A stretch of DNA of 64,000 nt from Bolinopsis microptera (lineage: Eukaryota > Ctenophora > Tentaculata > Lobata > Bolinopsidae), in contig NC_087080.1 in assembly GCF_026151205.1 (NCBI RefSeq), positions 14,643,337-14,707,336 of the forward strand. Reading direction: 5' to 3'. Position 1 is the stretch's first letter, and each line of letters opens with the position of its first letter. Shown piece after piece: positions 32,784 through 45,500 of this stretch. A program made the position numbers and the translations under genes. Below the pieces are notes generated by a model. The model ran no database searches. It worked only from the letters and a program-made list of their open reading frames with translations, and was not told the DNA's origin.

Positions 32784-35700
32784 AATGGAAATTGATAGTT
32801 TATGTATACTTATTGTATAGCATAGACTTTAGGGAAGTTCTAGAAGAGACGGGTAAAACCACACAACTTTAACGGTTAAGAATTATCTTGGATAAGCTTT
32901 ATCGTACATGACTGAAAAAACCGTCATAAAAACTTGAAAATAAAGGTAGTGTTATCTAAAAAGATAAGAGAGCTAGGGAAAAAGTGGCAAAATGAAAATT
33001 TAAAATGAGAAGTGAGGTTTTGTAAGATTTCTGAAGAGAAGATTTTCTGCCGTTCCCTTGACCGACATTTCGCGGTTTTGACTGAAATGTTAACCATTGA
33101 CCAATCAGTGAGGTCAGGAAGAGTGACACAAGTCGCCATCAAGGTACTGGAAGCAGTATATCCGGAGAAAAATTTTATGCAATGAAAATTTCCTACCAGT
33201 AGATTACTTATTTTCTAATCAAGCCCGGGAGGAAATTCTAACCATTCTTTATAATGTGGCTAAGCCTGTTTCCGCCAGAGACCTTAGCCGATTGAACCAA
33301 TGAATCGACAACTGCATATGAGTCATTTTTTGCAGTGTACCTATGCATTAAATGTGCGCGGCGAAAACGTTTTTATATAAATTTGTAAAGATATTACTGA
33401 CCAAGTGGTCAGCTTGTCCTCTTTAGCCGAGTGGCGCGCGCAGTATGCGCGCGCTGTTTTATAGGTCACGTGGTTTATTGCGCGTGTATGAGCCGGTTAC
33501 GTTCCGTTTGATTATGTATGCTTCAGCACAGCACGCTATGTTCTCTGTCCAAAGTTTCGTTGTACGTTTGTTGATCTAGTACGGCAAAATTTCCTCCGTA
33601 CTTGTTATCGGAGATGCAAGAATTATAGGCTTTGTTAATCAGTCAATGATTTGCGGCTCATAGATCCATCGATCACTGCTTCCATTGTATGGTTTCTGGA
33701 ATGAGGGGGCTTGGAAAAGCGGTCATTTCTACGCAAAAGATATTTATAAATATATAGCAAATCTCGTCATTCTTGGAAATAGTTAACTGATTGCAGGGTA
33801 TAAGGTTGTAAATCACAACTGCTTAAAAATCTAGTTGTCACAATTTGGCACCAGAATATTGTACTTCAAGCCACGAAATCTTAACTAACTAAGTTCGATC
33901 CATTGTTATGTTGAGAAATCAATGATCACCTGGTTATTTAGTCTGACAAATTTGGGTTCCAACCCTAAAAACAACGAGGAATTTGGATGTACCTTTGACC
34001 TTTCTCATCGTGATCACCAAAAGTTTCTTGTTTCGATGTATGTTTCTTCTAGTGAATTTGCTCAAATAATGCCCGATTTTGCGCCGAAACAGCGAGAAAT
34101 TTGAATTTGGGACGAGGGAAAATGGGGAAAATAGGGTTGGAGCAACAAGTTCACAACGTATAACTGTATAAATGTACATTGTACTCAGTGTAATTAAAGC
34201 ATGTACACTATCAGATTGACAAGTCAACTTGTTTTCAGTTCTGTATATTTTCGCTCTTGTTGCGGATAGTTTGATTTCGGAGGGTGGTACATTATACCAT
34301 GTATATATATTATGCATAGTAAAGTGTAAAGTGTACACTGTACCTACATACTCGATTGATTTGATTGGATTGTACCAGCTAGGTAATTGTGTACTCAGGA
34401 TTATTGTATTTCGTTGTAAGTTGCTCCCGTGTGACGTTAGCTGATCCCAATTAAAGTGCTACGATGTACAGAATTTGCAGTGATTAAATATGTCCGGAGT
34501 TAATAAAAAGAGCGCCGTTTTAAAACCACGTTGTTAAAATTTGTTCGAACAATTTTTATAAATGGTTACAGAAAAAGGGTCGCCATCCATGGTACATAAT
34601 ACAAAACTCCCCCGATTAGTAATTCTATTTTCTATGCGGTAAACAAATGTAAGTGAAATAACATTCCCAATTGCGTTTCATTGAAACCTGATCCTATTTT
34701 CTTCTCTCTGATTTACTTTGGCTCTTCTTACTCCTAATTGTATCAAGTATGTAATATTATTAACACTAGACTGCACGTACATTATTTAATTCCTACATGC
34801 ATAGTGGCGAAATTATCATCCGAAGTTATTCTAGTTTGCTTGACTTGATGGGTTTTGTTGCCTTGTGTTCTGCGTTCGATATAGAGGAATTCGTGTCCAA
34901 TTAACTTTTTACAATGTTAAATGTACAGTGTACACTATACAGTGTGTATTCTACAATGTTCATTGTACATTGTATATGTTGTCCTCATTTTGCGTTTCTC
35001 ACCATTGTGCGTATCAAGACTCCTGTAACACGCAGTATACATGTTCATTGTTCGTGCCTCAAACACTCTGTCTACACATAATGTATATTGTATAGTTGAA
35101 TAACTGGTCCTCTCTGCTATCACGCTTTTGCTTTTGGGAATTGAAATCGGGTCATTAATTTAATCACCCAAAACAGCGAGAGATTGCAGTGTAAAGTCCA
35201 CTCCTGTCTTATCTTGTTTTTTTTGTATTATTTAATATTTAATCGAGTGAATTTTAATTTGGTGCCCATATTCAGACTCTTGGTCAGCACTGCCTCCATA
35301 TTCAATTGTATCCATCATTTATCCTTTGCTTACCTATTGTTTACCCATTGTGTACCTGTTGCTTACCCTGCATACTGCACCTTTGTCATCTAATACACAT
35401 AAAACATGTTATGTTACACATATTGGTAACAAGAGAATATAATTCCCATTCTCAACTGATAATAATTATCTAGGCTAGTGGGTTACATTCAGGGAGCATG
35501 TTAATTAGTTTTACTCGTTTCTTTCCCACCCTAGCTTGTTGATCAGAGAACTTGTTTTAGATATTATGCATAAGACTTTTCAGTTTTATATTATCCGTTT
35601 TTCGCTCTCTTGAGTGGGTAGATCATGATTTATTACTGAAGACGAAATGAGTGTCAATTTTCATTATTGTGTATTCTATATTAGATTTCACCTTAGCTTT

Positions 35701-36687
35701 AGGGTTGTAGTTAAGGTTGGGGACGGTTGAGTCGAAATGAGAGTAAGGTTTGAGTAACCTTTAAGGGTAAGGTTTGAGAGTAACGTTTGGGGACAGTGGA
35801 CACCATTGCAAATAACAAATTCAGTACTGCATATTTTATATCTTTATAAGGTGCTCCCACTGCTGACTGCATTGTTACTCACTGACCGAGAGGGAGCTCT
35901 TTAGAGTTAGTATACCTACCTACACGATTGTATTGTTATGTACATCTCCCTGGCTTCTGTCCTGCGAGTGTGTCCTGTATTAACGTAATGTACACTGGTC
36001 AGGGTATCATATTTCAAATTGCACACTGCCAGATTGTTTTTTATGCGTCCTTTTATGTTTAATCATCCAATGTCTGGTCTCTAGCTTGGTCTTACTTGCG
36101 ACCATATGGTGGTCAGCTCTTTATAATTCTGTGATATAACTCTTGTTTTTTCTGGATTTATCGGTTGTAGTGTAATGTGTACTGTTTATTGTAAGCTGTA
36201 AGAAATGTATACTGCGTTTCCTGAAGCATTCTGTTAATCAGACAGTTTATGATTCAGATTTTTATTTTTCTAAAAAGGTATTAGATTTAGTAAGTGATCA
36301 TACACAACTTTTGCGAATATTAATGAATCCTTTTACCTTTAGCATGATACTTTTTAATATTTTTCAATCATTCTTGTGTCGTTTAATTAATTTTTATTAA
36401 AATCATTCCCTCCTAAAGTTCCTTAAAAATAACTCTAGATCAAGATATAACTATTTCTCGCTTCAATCGGAATGTTCAAAAGTTACACCGAGATGTTCAA
36501 CAGTTTTTCACACAACCGCCACCATCACCATCACCACTACAGGGCATGTACATGTAAACGATGTGAATCATGGCACAATCTCGATAAACCAACTTCAAGC
36601 CTCCTGCAAGACGAGGGTCCTTGCAGCTCCAGACATCATATCTCTACAGATCATCTACTCAGAAACCAGAAACGTTTCATTTTTCAG
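32784..36687. other. 3.9-kb region without a supported gene
   Basis: Near 33030-33195 is a copy of the dispersed repeat (CCCTTGACCGACATTTCGCGG, GGAAGCAGTATATCCGGAG). About 34160-35095 is rich in GTAC/GTGTACAC palindromic motifs. The rest is AT-rich, with short frames lacking domain features. The 3' part (36470-36687) may hold a 5' untranslated exon or intron of the sulfotransferase gene; a His-rich frame there (NRHHHHHHYRACTCKRC) is not in the predicted reading frame. Confidence 0.45.
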
Positions 36688-36691
36688 AAAC

Positions 36692-39600
36692 ATGGTCAGA
36701 TGCTCCAAAGTAGTTATTGTTCAGCTGTTAGCTTTTATTGCAGGTTTGTGAGCCTTGGTGTTATTCGCTGCTGGTTATTAATTTGCTCGATCGAATAAAG
36801 TTTCGTTAAATAAAAGTCCGGCCAACTGCTAAGAATTTGAAACTCATGCCCTTGAGGGTGCGCATATTTCATCCAAATGACGTTATAGATGTTGCTTCTT
36901 ATCCATTAACACAACTTAAATGTTACCAATCATATTAAAGACGCTGTGTAATATCCCTGTATATAACTTACATTTTAAGAATACCCCGTGAGTAAAGTAA
37001 TACAGTGTACATAATGTGATTATGCTACAAATAACATTATATTACAACATTAGCCTCCCAAGTTAGTCAGCTTGTTGTGCATGATACAGGATGACTCACC
37101 ATAAATAAATACGACGCAATCGCCTGGCCTGGTATGTAAACCGTACGGTGTGAAATAAAGTAATAAAAAATACAGTGAAGCGTCAATTTTCAATGTGATC
37201 AAAAGTAAACTCCAAATTAAATCCTGACATTTTTCAGTATTGGGACTGTTGAACTTTTACTTCAACAATGAAGAGACAGAGACCTCCGACACGCATTCAT
37301 TTAACGAGAAGTTACCTACTCGGATAAAGTTCCTCCCTTCTGCCGGCAGTGAGGTATTTCTATTATTATATAATTAATCAAGTTATTATTTAATTGATAA
37401 TAGAGGATTACATTTTCCCGTCTTAACCCTAAGTTAAACATGCCATTTCCCAAAGCTAATCCCTAATTTTGATAGATATTTTACAATTCAGACATCTAGA
37501 CCAATCTCTAGCTCTCTAAGCATTATTTAGTTACCTGAAATTAGTGATCTACGCCAAACAAACTTTAAATTACCTTTAATTAAATTACCATAAATTATCA
37601 TTACCTTTAATTATCATCACCTCAGCTCACTTTCCAATTTCTAGTTTCACCTGTTTTTCAAACAGGCACACCAAGATGAACAGGAGAACACCGAACCACC
37701 AGAGACAGCCTACAACAAGACATTGGACCCAGAGAGTCAGGAAACAGAGCAAGAGCAAACTGATGAGCAAAAAGAGACGTTGAGAATGCAACAAAAGGAG
37801 GCGGAAGAAATGCTGAGAAAGGAGCAGCAAGAGGTAAGGGAGAAGGAACAACAAAAGGCAGAAGAAAAGCTGAAAAAAGAACAAGAGGAAAAAGAGAAAA
37901 TGCGCAAGGAGCAGGAGCAACGAGAGCTTGAACAGGAAAAAAGCAAGGTTAAATTCAATCCTCCTTCAAATCAGTGTGATTGTTATTATTATTATTATTG
38001 ATGGAGGGTTTTTAGCAGCTGCACAGTGTGCCAGGACTGTGAGATGTTCTTTAGAGCTCTCAAAAAGCAGACAGCATACAAACTAATGGTATAAAACTTG
38101 ATGGGTTTGTGTTTTATGTTTAAAGTTCTTCTTTTTCCAGTCCCCTGAGGTCGTGATAGATGAGAGGATGCAAAGAGTGAAGGAAGTTTGCAAGAGACTC
38201 AACTATCCCAACTCAAATCAGTACAATATGTATCTATTTGGGTGAGTTTTTTATGGAGTTTTTATCAAAGAATCATTATTAGTCACTCAACGACTTGGAC
38301 GATGGTAACTTTACCTTCATCCGTCACCCCAAAAGGTAAAACAGCTTCTACACAGTAGATACCAGGTTTTAGTTGCAAAACAAGAAGAGGAAGAGTTCGT
38401 GACGCAATTCCCTATTTTCAGGAAGTACGGTAAGGGTGGTATCTCATGGTGCCCAACCTTCAAAGCCAGCAGTTCAACATGGCGGGATTTCTTCATTGAC
38501 AACGTGTTGGGGTCCCATGCTAACTTCATGGGAGTGCATTACCATCTGGGGGTGCTGGGAAACCAGATTCTTACTAGGGTAATTAGAATCAATTGTTATT
38601 ATTCATGTCATTTCTTGTTCTGATAACAGAATAACATATCATGGTACAAAATATGTAGTAATTATGGGTTATCACGGATTAAAGTTTTTAGATTTTAGAA
38701 AAAAAGATACAGTTTAATCCAGACTAATTGATATTGTTTAATTTTTGGGTATTCATCGCTAATAACTATCTTCGTTGCCCTCAGGGTTCAATGAGAGGGT
38801 CCTCAAACGAGAGGAGGAGATTGTTCAGAAGCGAGTCAACAGAGAGTGTTCGGTTCACTGTAGTCAGACATCCTATCTCTAGATTGGTACGTTATTCTTG
38901 TTAATTATATATAGTTCATGTTTTGATTATTTAATTAATTAATTAGTTAAATTTAATCATGTAATGAAATAATTTGCCAGTAAAATACGTCCATACAAAA
39001 GCCTTGTTCTCCTTGTTAGCAGTCATCTCTTTCCCCGCCCTAAATTCCCCGCCCCACAGATAAGTCACCTACGAAAAGCACAGAACTACCCCAAGGAAGT
39101 GAGAGCCCAAAGGGGGGACTGGGTTGAGGAGTGTATTATAAACGGACGAACAGACCCCAAGTGGGACAGTGCTACCAGGACCAAGTACAAGCGCGAGTTT
39201 GACATCTATATAAACGAGGTTAGTTTTAGTACACTCAGACCTACGTGGTTCATGTTTTAGATGGAGTAACAGATGAATTAAGAGCTAGCAATAACAGATA
39301 ATATCTATTATTGCTAGCTCTTAATTCTTGTTATAATTATTGCAAGCTCTGAAGAACTAGCACTAATTTGGATTTCGTAAGATTTGTTCAGCAGTTTTCA
39401 GCGGTAACTTTTTTTTTGTTTCAGATTGATTCTGGTAGACACAGCTCTTACTCAGAGGAGAACCCCTACCTTCACCCGCCTTACCCAGTTTTCCCAGAAC
39501 TTATAGATTTCGTCATGAGGTAGCGTGCTTTCATCTCTCAGTCTCGTGGCTTCTTTTTGCTTTTTAATGATCATGTGTCCGATTTATGGGACCGCTCTCT

Positions 39601-40237
39601 AATACTGTCTCTTTTTCAACGTTCTGTACTAAAAATGAAATTGGAAAAAGTTTTATCACTGGTTTTACCAGTGTCATACCACATTAACCCAATAAATTAC
39701 TGGTCGATGCTGCAATCTAATTGGTTATTTATTCGCCATCTATTGAAAGTAATCAGGTTAACTATCCAACAGACATAGGGGTCGAGACGATAAAGGTAAC
39801 AACGGACACTGGAGACCCACAATTGAGTGGTGTGATATCTGTCAGAACGATCTCGATATTATTATACAGGTCCTCACTGTTGCTTTATTTTTTGTAATTT
39901 TGTTTTACAACTTTATCAAAATTTAATATGTTGCTGTTTCCCAGAATATAATTTCAGCACAGTTAACTAACCGTTAATTAACCGTTAACTAACATTTTAT
40001 TTCCAGCTTGAGGAAGAACCGGAGGAGTTGATGGTCCTGCTAGACCGTCTCCAGATGACACAGTATAAGGCGAGCTTTCTGTCAAAACACAACTCATCCA
40101 GCAACAAATCTGCCTCAGCTGATGAAATAAAACTTTACGTTAAGCAGCTTAACCGAGAACAGATTGAATATTTAAATAAAATGTACGCAGCAGATTTCGA
40201 GATGTTTGGGTATGATCCTATTGAGATGATAGCGTGA
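36692..40237 (+). CDS. Carbohydrate sulfotransferase, type II Golgi membrane protein, 10 exons
   Basis: Exons: 36692-36743, 37238-37353, 37666-37947, 38141-38241, 38422-38578, 38785-38886, 39060-39218, 39425-39519, 39773-39869, 40007-40237. All phases agree and give about 463 residues. It should transfer sulfate from PAPS to a glycan in the Golgi lumen. A short N-terminus leads into a signal anchor (VVIVQLLAFIAVLGLLNFYF). A Glu/Lys/Gln-rich coiled-coil stem follows (exon 3). The 5'-phosphosulfate loop is WCPTFKASSSTW and the 3'-phosphate loop is RFTVVRHPISRL. The C-terminal part has NGHWRPTIEWCDIC and YAADFEMFGYDP, both typical of the CHST8-14/HNK-1 sulfotransferase group. The chosen ATG follows a good splice acceptor (TTTTTCAG at about 36687); an in-frame ATG at 36563 is an alternative. 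The acceptor at 39772 is weak in pyrimidines. The sugar acceptor cannot be told. Confidence 0.88.
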
Positions 40238-40549
40238 TAAAACGTAAATTTAATACGTTGATTTAAATAATGATAATAATTTATTGTGATTCAATGTAAT
40301 TTATTTCTTTTTAATTTCTGAAGCTATTGTTTTTTCTTATAGAAATATAATAGTAATTAGTGGGATATTTAAGAATACCAAGCTTTTTTCGATTTTAAAA
40401 TGAAATTGATTAATTTATTTTCGTATGATCATATCAGATTTCAATCACTTTTATTTCATGCAGTTATAGTAAATTGAAGGCAAGCTCACACGGTTACACA
40501 AATAGTCTTACCTCCTATAATTTGATATTAGATTAGCGGACAATAGTAA
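40238..40549. other. Spacer between the sulfotransferase stop and the LINE 3' end
   Basis: AT-rich, with no gene. It includes the 3' untranslated region of the sulfotransferase. The left flank of the R2-group LINE is GGACAATAGTAA. Confidence 0.5.
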
Positions 40550-43500
40550 AGAGTAAAGATACAGTTAAACTGCGAAGGCACAACACCAAACCAACCCTAC
40601 TCTATCTCCCAAAAACAACCTTCTCCTGGTCAGCCATGTCCCTCATCCTGCACTTGACCCCCGCAGAGGTCACAAGCCCATCGGAGCACAAATGAGCGAG
40701 AAACGGGGAAGCCTTAGCTACCGGGCTAAGGACTGCATCACTAGCAGCGAAATACGGATATACCCTCCCTTTTACATGCGTTCAACCGGCACCCGAACCA
40801 CACGCTGTTTCTTAGACATAACTTCCCACTTACATCAGTGTCTTCTCGCATCAACTGGCATCGGCAAGTGGCGACACTGTGTAGACTCAACCCTGAGCTT
40901 GATCAGAATCTTCAGTCACAAACCTGACACCGTTTCGGGGCTTTCATTGCGATACGGTTTTCTGTCAGGTGCCCCAGCAGTCTCTCTTGGACCACCATCT
41001 GATCTGACAATCACCCGAGGATACCTGCTAGAGCTCGCGATTTACGACGAGTTAGCTTATGGCACCTCTGGCTGTTAGGTGAAGTCATAAAGCTCAAACA
41101 GCTCTCATCTCCCACTCTCTTTTCCTAGACAGCAGATAAATCCATCTTGAACAATGGGCTGCATCCTTCCCACAATCTCTGACCAACTTCTTGAGGGCTC
41201 TCCCAGTCAGACCAATCTTCCTTGATGCACACTCCAAACTTGCTGCGACCACACCTCTAGCACCAACCTCAACAGCAAAGCTGAAACATGACCACCCATT
41301 AGCTTGTATTTCCGCTTGTAGACTGTTATACCGATCAAGCTTCAGCTCATGGGATGCAGCTATTCTCTCTTCCGACGGTACTGTAAGCTCCCACCAGATT
41401 ACTCTCTTGGAAGCTTTCGAGAAAAGAACCAAATCTGGTCTTAATCTGGTCGTTGCTATATCCGGCGGGAATTTCAGCTGCTCATCCAGGTCTGCTAATA
41501 CTATCCAATCAGTGGCCCCACTCAGAATCCCAAACTCACTGACTTTCGACCTCTTCACCTCCTTAAACCTCCCTCCTGCTGGAACAAACTCAATGGCTTT
41601 CCGAGTGACACAAGAGCTCTTCCTCTTGTTGACTCTCCGCTCACAATGGAATTTCACTTGGTCTGCTATTTGTTTAAGCACCTTATCGTGGCGCCATCGG
41701 TATCTCCCTTGACTTAGTGCCACAGGACAACCAGCCAGAATATGCGGCACAGTTCCCAACTTGTCACCACACAGCTTGCACATCCCATCCTCATCCTCGC
41801 TCCACTTGGATGCTAAAGCTGGTGTAACAAGCGTGCCATACACAGCACTAAGCAGAAAACCGATTAATGAGTCCCCATACTTGAAGAGCGTGTGCCAGCT
41901 CATGTCAGTCCTTGTCACCAGCTCTCTCCAATTACCCCACCTGGACTGCATCTCCAACGTACCCAACTGCACCTCTCTTTCCTTCCTGATGTTCTCCTTA
42001 ACCCTATCCAACACCTCCCTCTGCTGCTCCTTTTCTGACATCTTCTCCCAGGGCTTCTTCCAATCACCGAAACCAATTCCCGCTCTACTAAGAGGTTGCA
42101 CCATACCTCGCACTGACTCACACACCAAGTCTCTTTCAGCTTCGTGAAGCTGAGCATCTGCCTTCCAAACTCTCCCAGACCGCACCTGGGGTTGCACCGC
42201 TCTGATCAAAGCATCCTGAGATGTTTGATATGACTGCAAGAGACGGCACTTTTCTACTTTCCAAGTGTCGGTTAGGCTGTCGATGGGGAGAGCAACACTG
42301 GATGAATGACTAAACAGGCAAGAGCTACTAAGCGTGTGTCCCACTCCTAGCCATTTTCTGAGATGACTGTTAGTTGTTTGCTCCCAGCGAGAAACAGTGC
42401 TGATCGGGATATCATAAATGGCAAGTGGCCACTTCATCTTTGGAAGGACCATATACTGATACCCCCAACATTTCTGCAGGCCGGTGAGGGAGCTAAGATC
42501 GAGTCTACTGAGGTATGTAACAAGATCCTCGTGTGTTTTCTCGATTATAGCTTTGTCCTTTCCTTCTGCCCGAATCCACCTCCCTAGAAACTTGATTGGT
42601 TTCTCAGATACATTCGGGATCACCTCCCCGCTAAGTTGCAACCTCGCCTGACTACCTTCTGAACTCTCTACAACCCACTCCACTGTCACTCCCTTCTGGT
42701 AGACTAGTGCCCTAGACTTAGACGACTTAAGCTTGAACCTTGACCACACAACGAACTCCTGATAAACATCAAGCAGGGTTTGCATATCTACCATTTTAGC
42801 CGTGGTAAGGCAGCTATCATCCATAAACAGCTTAAGGGGTGGTATAGCTGTTCCATCCTTAATGTACTCGACACTCCTGGGTACCTTCATCTTCAAGTAC
42901 TCGTCAGAAAGGTTCATGCATAGCACAAACAAGATCACCGAGATGACACAGCCCATAAATATTCCTATCTCGAACTGCTGCCACTCTGATGTCACTGTTT
43001 TAGAGGAGAATCTTCCGTAAACTTCCGAGAAGTATTTGATTACGATGTTGATAACTTTCTCGGGGATATGATAGAAGCGGAGTGCTTTCACAATAAGTAA
43101 ATGTGGAACAGCCCCGTAAGCATTCGCCAAGTCTAACCAGACAACACTCAGATCCTTTCTCTTAACTCTAGCATCTTTGAGCACCTCCCACATAGCTCCA
43201 AAGTGCTCTGTACATCCGTGTACACCAGGAACTCCACCCTTCTGCACAGAGAGATCCACATACCCGTTAGCGACAACAAAGTTGGTTAATCTTTTCGCCA
43301 ACACAGCGAGGTATATCTTCCCCTGAATGTTTCCTAGCGATATAGGCCGTCCTGTGCTGGGTCCAAAATCTCCATCCGCCTTAGGAATGTAGATCCCTTC
43401 AAAGTACCTACAGTTGTCTGGGTACTCCTCAGCCTTGTAGCCTCCTCTCAGCACATGCCACAAGTTCTGAGATATTCCTGGACACCTCTTGTACACCGTA

Positions 43501-44740
43501 TACGGGATGCCGTTGTTACCAGGTGAACTCTTACCTCTGGCTTTCTTGACAACCTCTTCGAACTCTTTCTTGGTTATATTCCTGCTGTCAAACCCCACAG
43601 TTGGGCTAGGAGCTGCCTCAGGTAACCCATTCAGAACGCCAAGAGGAACTGCCCGACTGGCATCACTATACGTATTAGACAGGTGGTTGTCTAACTCCTC
43701 CTTACTACACTTTAACTCTCCCACAGGGCTTGGTTCAAGAATACCTTTAATAGCCTTGAAAGGATCTCGAGTAAACCCACCTCTCTGTCTCCTCACTTCT
43801 CTCTGCTTCTTCCTCCTTGCCTCTGCTCTTCTCAACTTACGCAGCTTCTCTGCCAGGCCTCTAAGCAAAGCATTGAAACCATCCTTTACAGACTGGGAAC
43901 AAGCTTTCCTGGCTTTCCTCCTCAGCACTCTCCTCTCAATGACCAACTTATCAATCTCCTCCTGTCTCCTGTTGGCAAACCTGAGACCTTTACCTGACTC
44001 TGCACCATCAATCACGAGCCCAAACCATTTCACACCATCATCATACACCGTGTCGCAATGGCTCACCATCTTCTCCTGGAATGGCTTCCCCTTCTGCTCC
44101 TGTCTCACTCTCTTACTAACACTCACATCAAACTCTACCCACCTCTCATCCTTTGCGGCCGGCCACTTCACCTTGGGCTTCTTAGGGGCAGGTGGGTCAA
44201 TAGAAGAACTCTTTGAAAGAAGGGCCTGGATATCCCTGGCACTGTGGTTATCGTCCTGGCCAGGTACCTCCACCGAACTTACAGATGCAACATCTAACGG
44301 TTGCTCCCCTTCCCAAGAGCACTTCATCCTTCCTCGATGAATGTTCCTACCCCTTTCCGTTGTAAAGCGTCGACCACACACGCAGCTAAACTCCTCTGCT
44401 ACATCAGAATCAGGGGTCGAGAGTTCTCGACTGTTTGTATAAGTCCTTTTCTGATTCGTGGCAGGACGTGGTGGGTGTCCACAAAGCCTTTATTTTTCAC
44501 CCGGGCAACTCGTCCCTAAATAGGGACTCCCGGAACCTTAGAGAGGCAGGAGGCGCAGGACCGATGTGGACTGAGGTCTCCGCTCGTTAAAACCCCATCA
44601 CACCTCTCTATTGCAGTAACCGCTGCAGGCACGGATCTCAACTCACCCCAGAAGCCAATTCCAAGCGTAGCATCTGTTCAAATCAGGTGGGCCTTACCCC
44701 ACGGTAGCTGGCCAATCCCAGCAGTATCATAAAGTAGCAT
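40550..44740 (-). mobile_element. R2-group LINE, near full length
   Basis: The element reads 5' to 3' on the minus strand: a 5' region (about 44740-44480), one long ORF, and a 3' untranslated region of about 540 bp ending GTATCTTTACTC at 40550. A GTCCCTA-TT-TAGGGAC hairpin lies in the leader (about 44513-44528). The domain order (zinc finger, reverse transcriptase, CCHC, restriction-like endonuclease) defines the R2/NeSL/R4-like LINEs, which are often target-specific. The 3' part is repeated head-to-tail just upstream (44741-45500). Confidence 0.92.
41094..44470 (-). CDS. R2-group LINE polyprotein (reverse transcriptase plus restriction-like endonuclease)
   Basis: About 1,095 codons are open from a GTG at 44381, and the open frame continues upstream to about 44475 without any ATG. 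From the GTG: a C2H2-type zinc finger (CVCGRRFTTERGRNIH...KC) whose first Cys lies upstream; basic linkers; RT motifs including RPISLGNIQGKIY, WLDLANAYGAVPH, and the catalytic LFMDDSCL near codon 518; a CCHC motif CKLCGDKLGTVPHILAGC near codon 867; and a restriction-like endonuclease centre RPDLVLF...VIWWELTVP near codons 979-997. These enzymes nick a target and prime reverse transcription there. No stop or frameshift is visible, so it may be active. The first in-frame ATG lies inside the zinc finger, so initiation is probably non-canonical. Confidence 0.93.
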
Positions 44741-45500
44741 AGAGTAAAGATACAGTTAAACTGCGAAGGCACAACACCAAACCAACCCTACTCTATCTCC
44801 CAAAAACAACCTTCTCCTGGTCAGCCATGTCCCTCATCCTGCACTTGACCCCCGCAGAGGTCACAAGCCCATCGGAGCACAAATGAGCGAGAAACGGGGA
44901 AGCCTTAGCTACCGGGCTAAGGACTGCATCACTAGCAGCGAAATACGGATATACCCTCCCTTTTACAAGCGTTCAACCGGCACCCGAACCACACGCTGTT
45001 TCTTAGACATAACTTCCCACTTACATCAGTGTCTTCTCGCATCAACTGGCATCGGCAAGTGGCGACACTGTGTAGACTCAACCCTGAGCTTGATCAGAAT
45101 CTTCAGTCACAAACCTGACACCGTTTCGGGGCTTTCATTGCGATACGGTTTTCTGTCAGGTGCCCCAGCAGTCTCTCTTGGACCACCATCTGATCTGACA
45201 ATCACCCGAGGATACCTGCTAGAGCTCGCGATTTACGACGAGTTAGCTTATGGCACCTCTGGCTGTTAGGTGAAGTCATAAAGCTCAAACAGCTCTCATC
45301 TCCCACTCTCTTTTCCTAGACAGCAGATAAATCCATCTTGAACAATGGGCTGCATCCTTCCCACAATCTCTGACCAACTTCTTGAGGGCTCTCCCAGTCA
45401 GACCAATCTTCCTTGATGCACACTCCAAACTTGCTGCGACCACACCTCTAGCACCAACCTCAACAGCAAAGCTGAAACATGACCACCCATTAGCTTGTAT
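44741..45500 (-). mobile_element. 5'-truncated copy of the same R2-group LINE, head-to-tail
   Basis: It is nearly identical to 40550-41309 (one visible difference, ACATGCG versus ACAAGCG). It covers the 3' untranslated region and about the last 70 codons of the ORF, then stops abruptly. Its 3' end abuts the 5' end of the full-length copy. It cannot encode a product. Confidence 0.95.

Noticed and set aside
36472-36798. His-rich 108-codon ORF
   Set aside because: It is out of frame with the sulfotransferase signal anchor and overlaps a likely splice acceptor. Low-complexity His codons are not evidence of a gene.
40692-41078. 128-codon plus-strand ORF, repeated at 44883-45269
   Set aside because: The two copies are the antisense of the LINE 3' untranslated region and are duplicated only because the LINE is. 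There is no sign of coding selection.
43489-44340. 283-codon plus-strand ORF
   Set aside because: It is antisense to the R2-group LINE ORF, has no domain-like content, and is explained as a shadow of the real frame.
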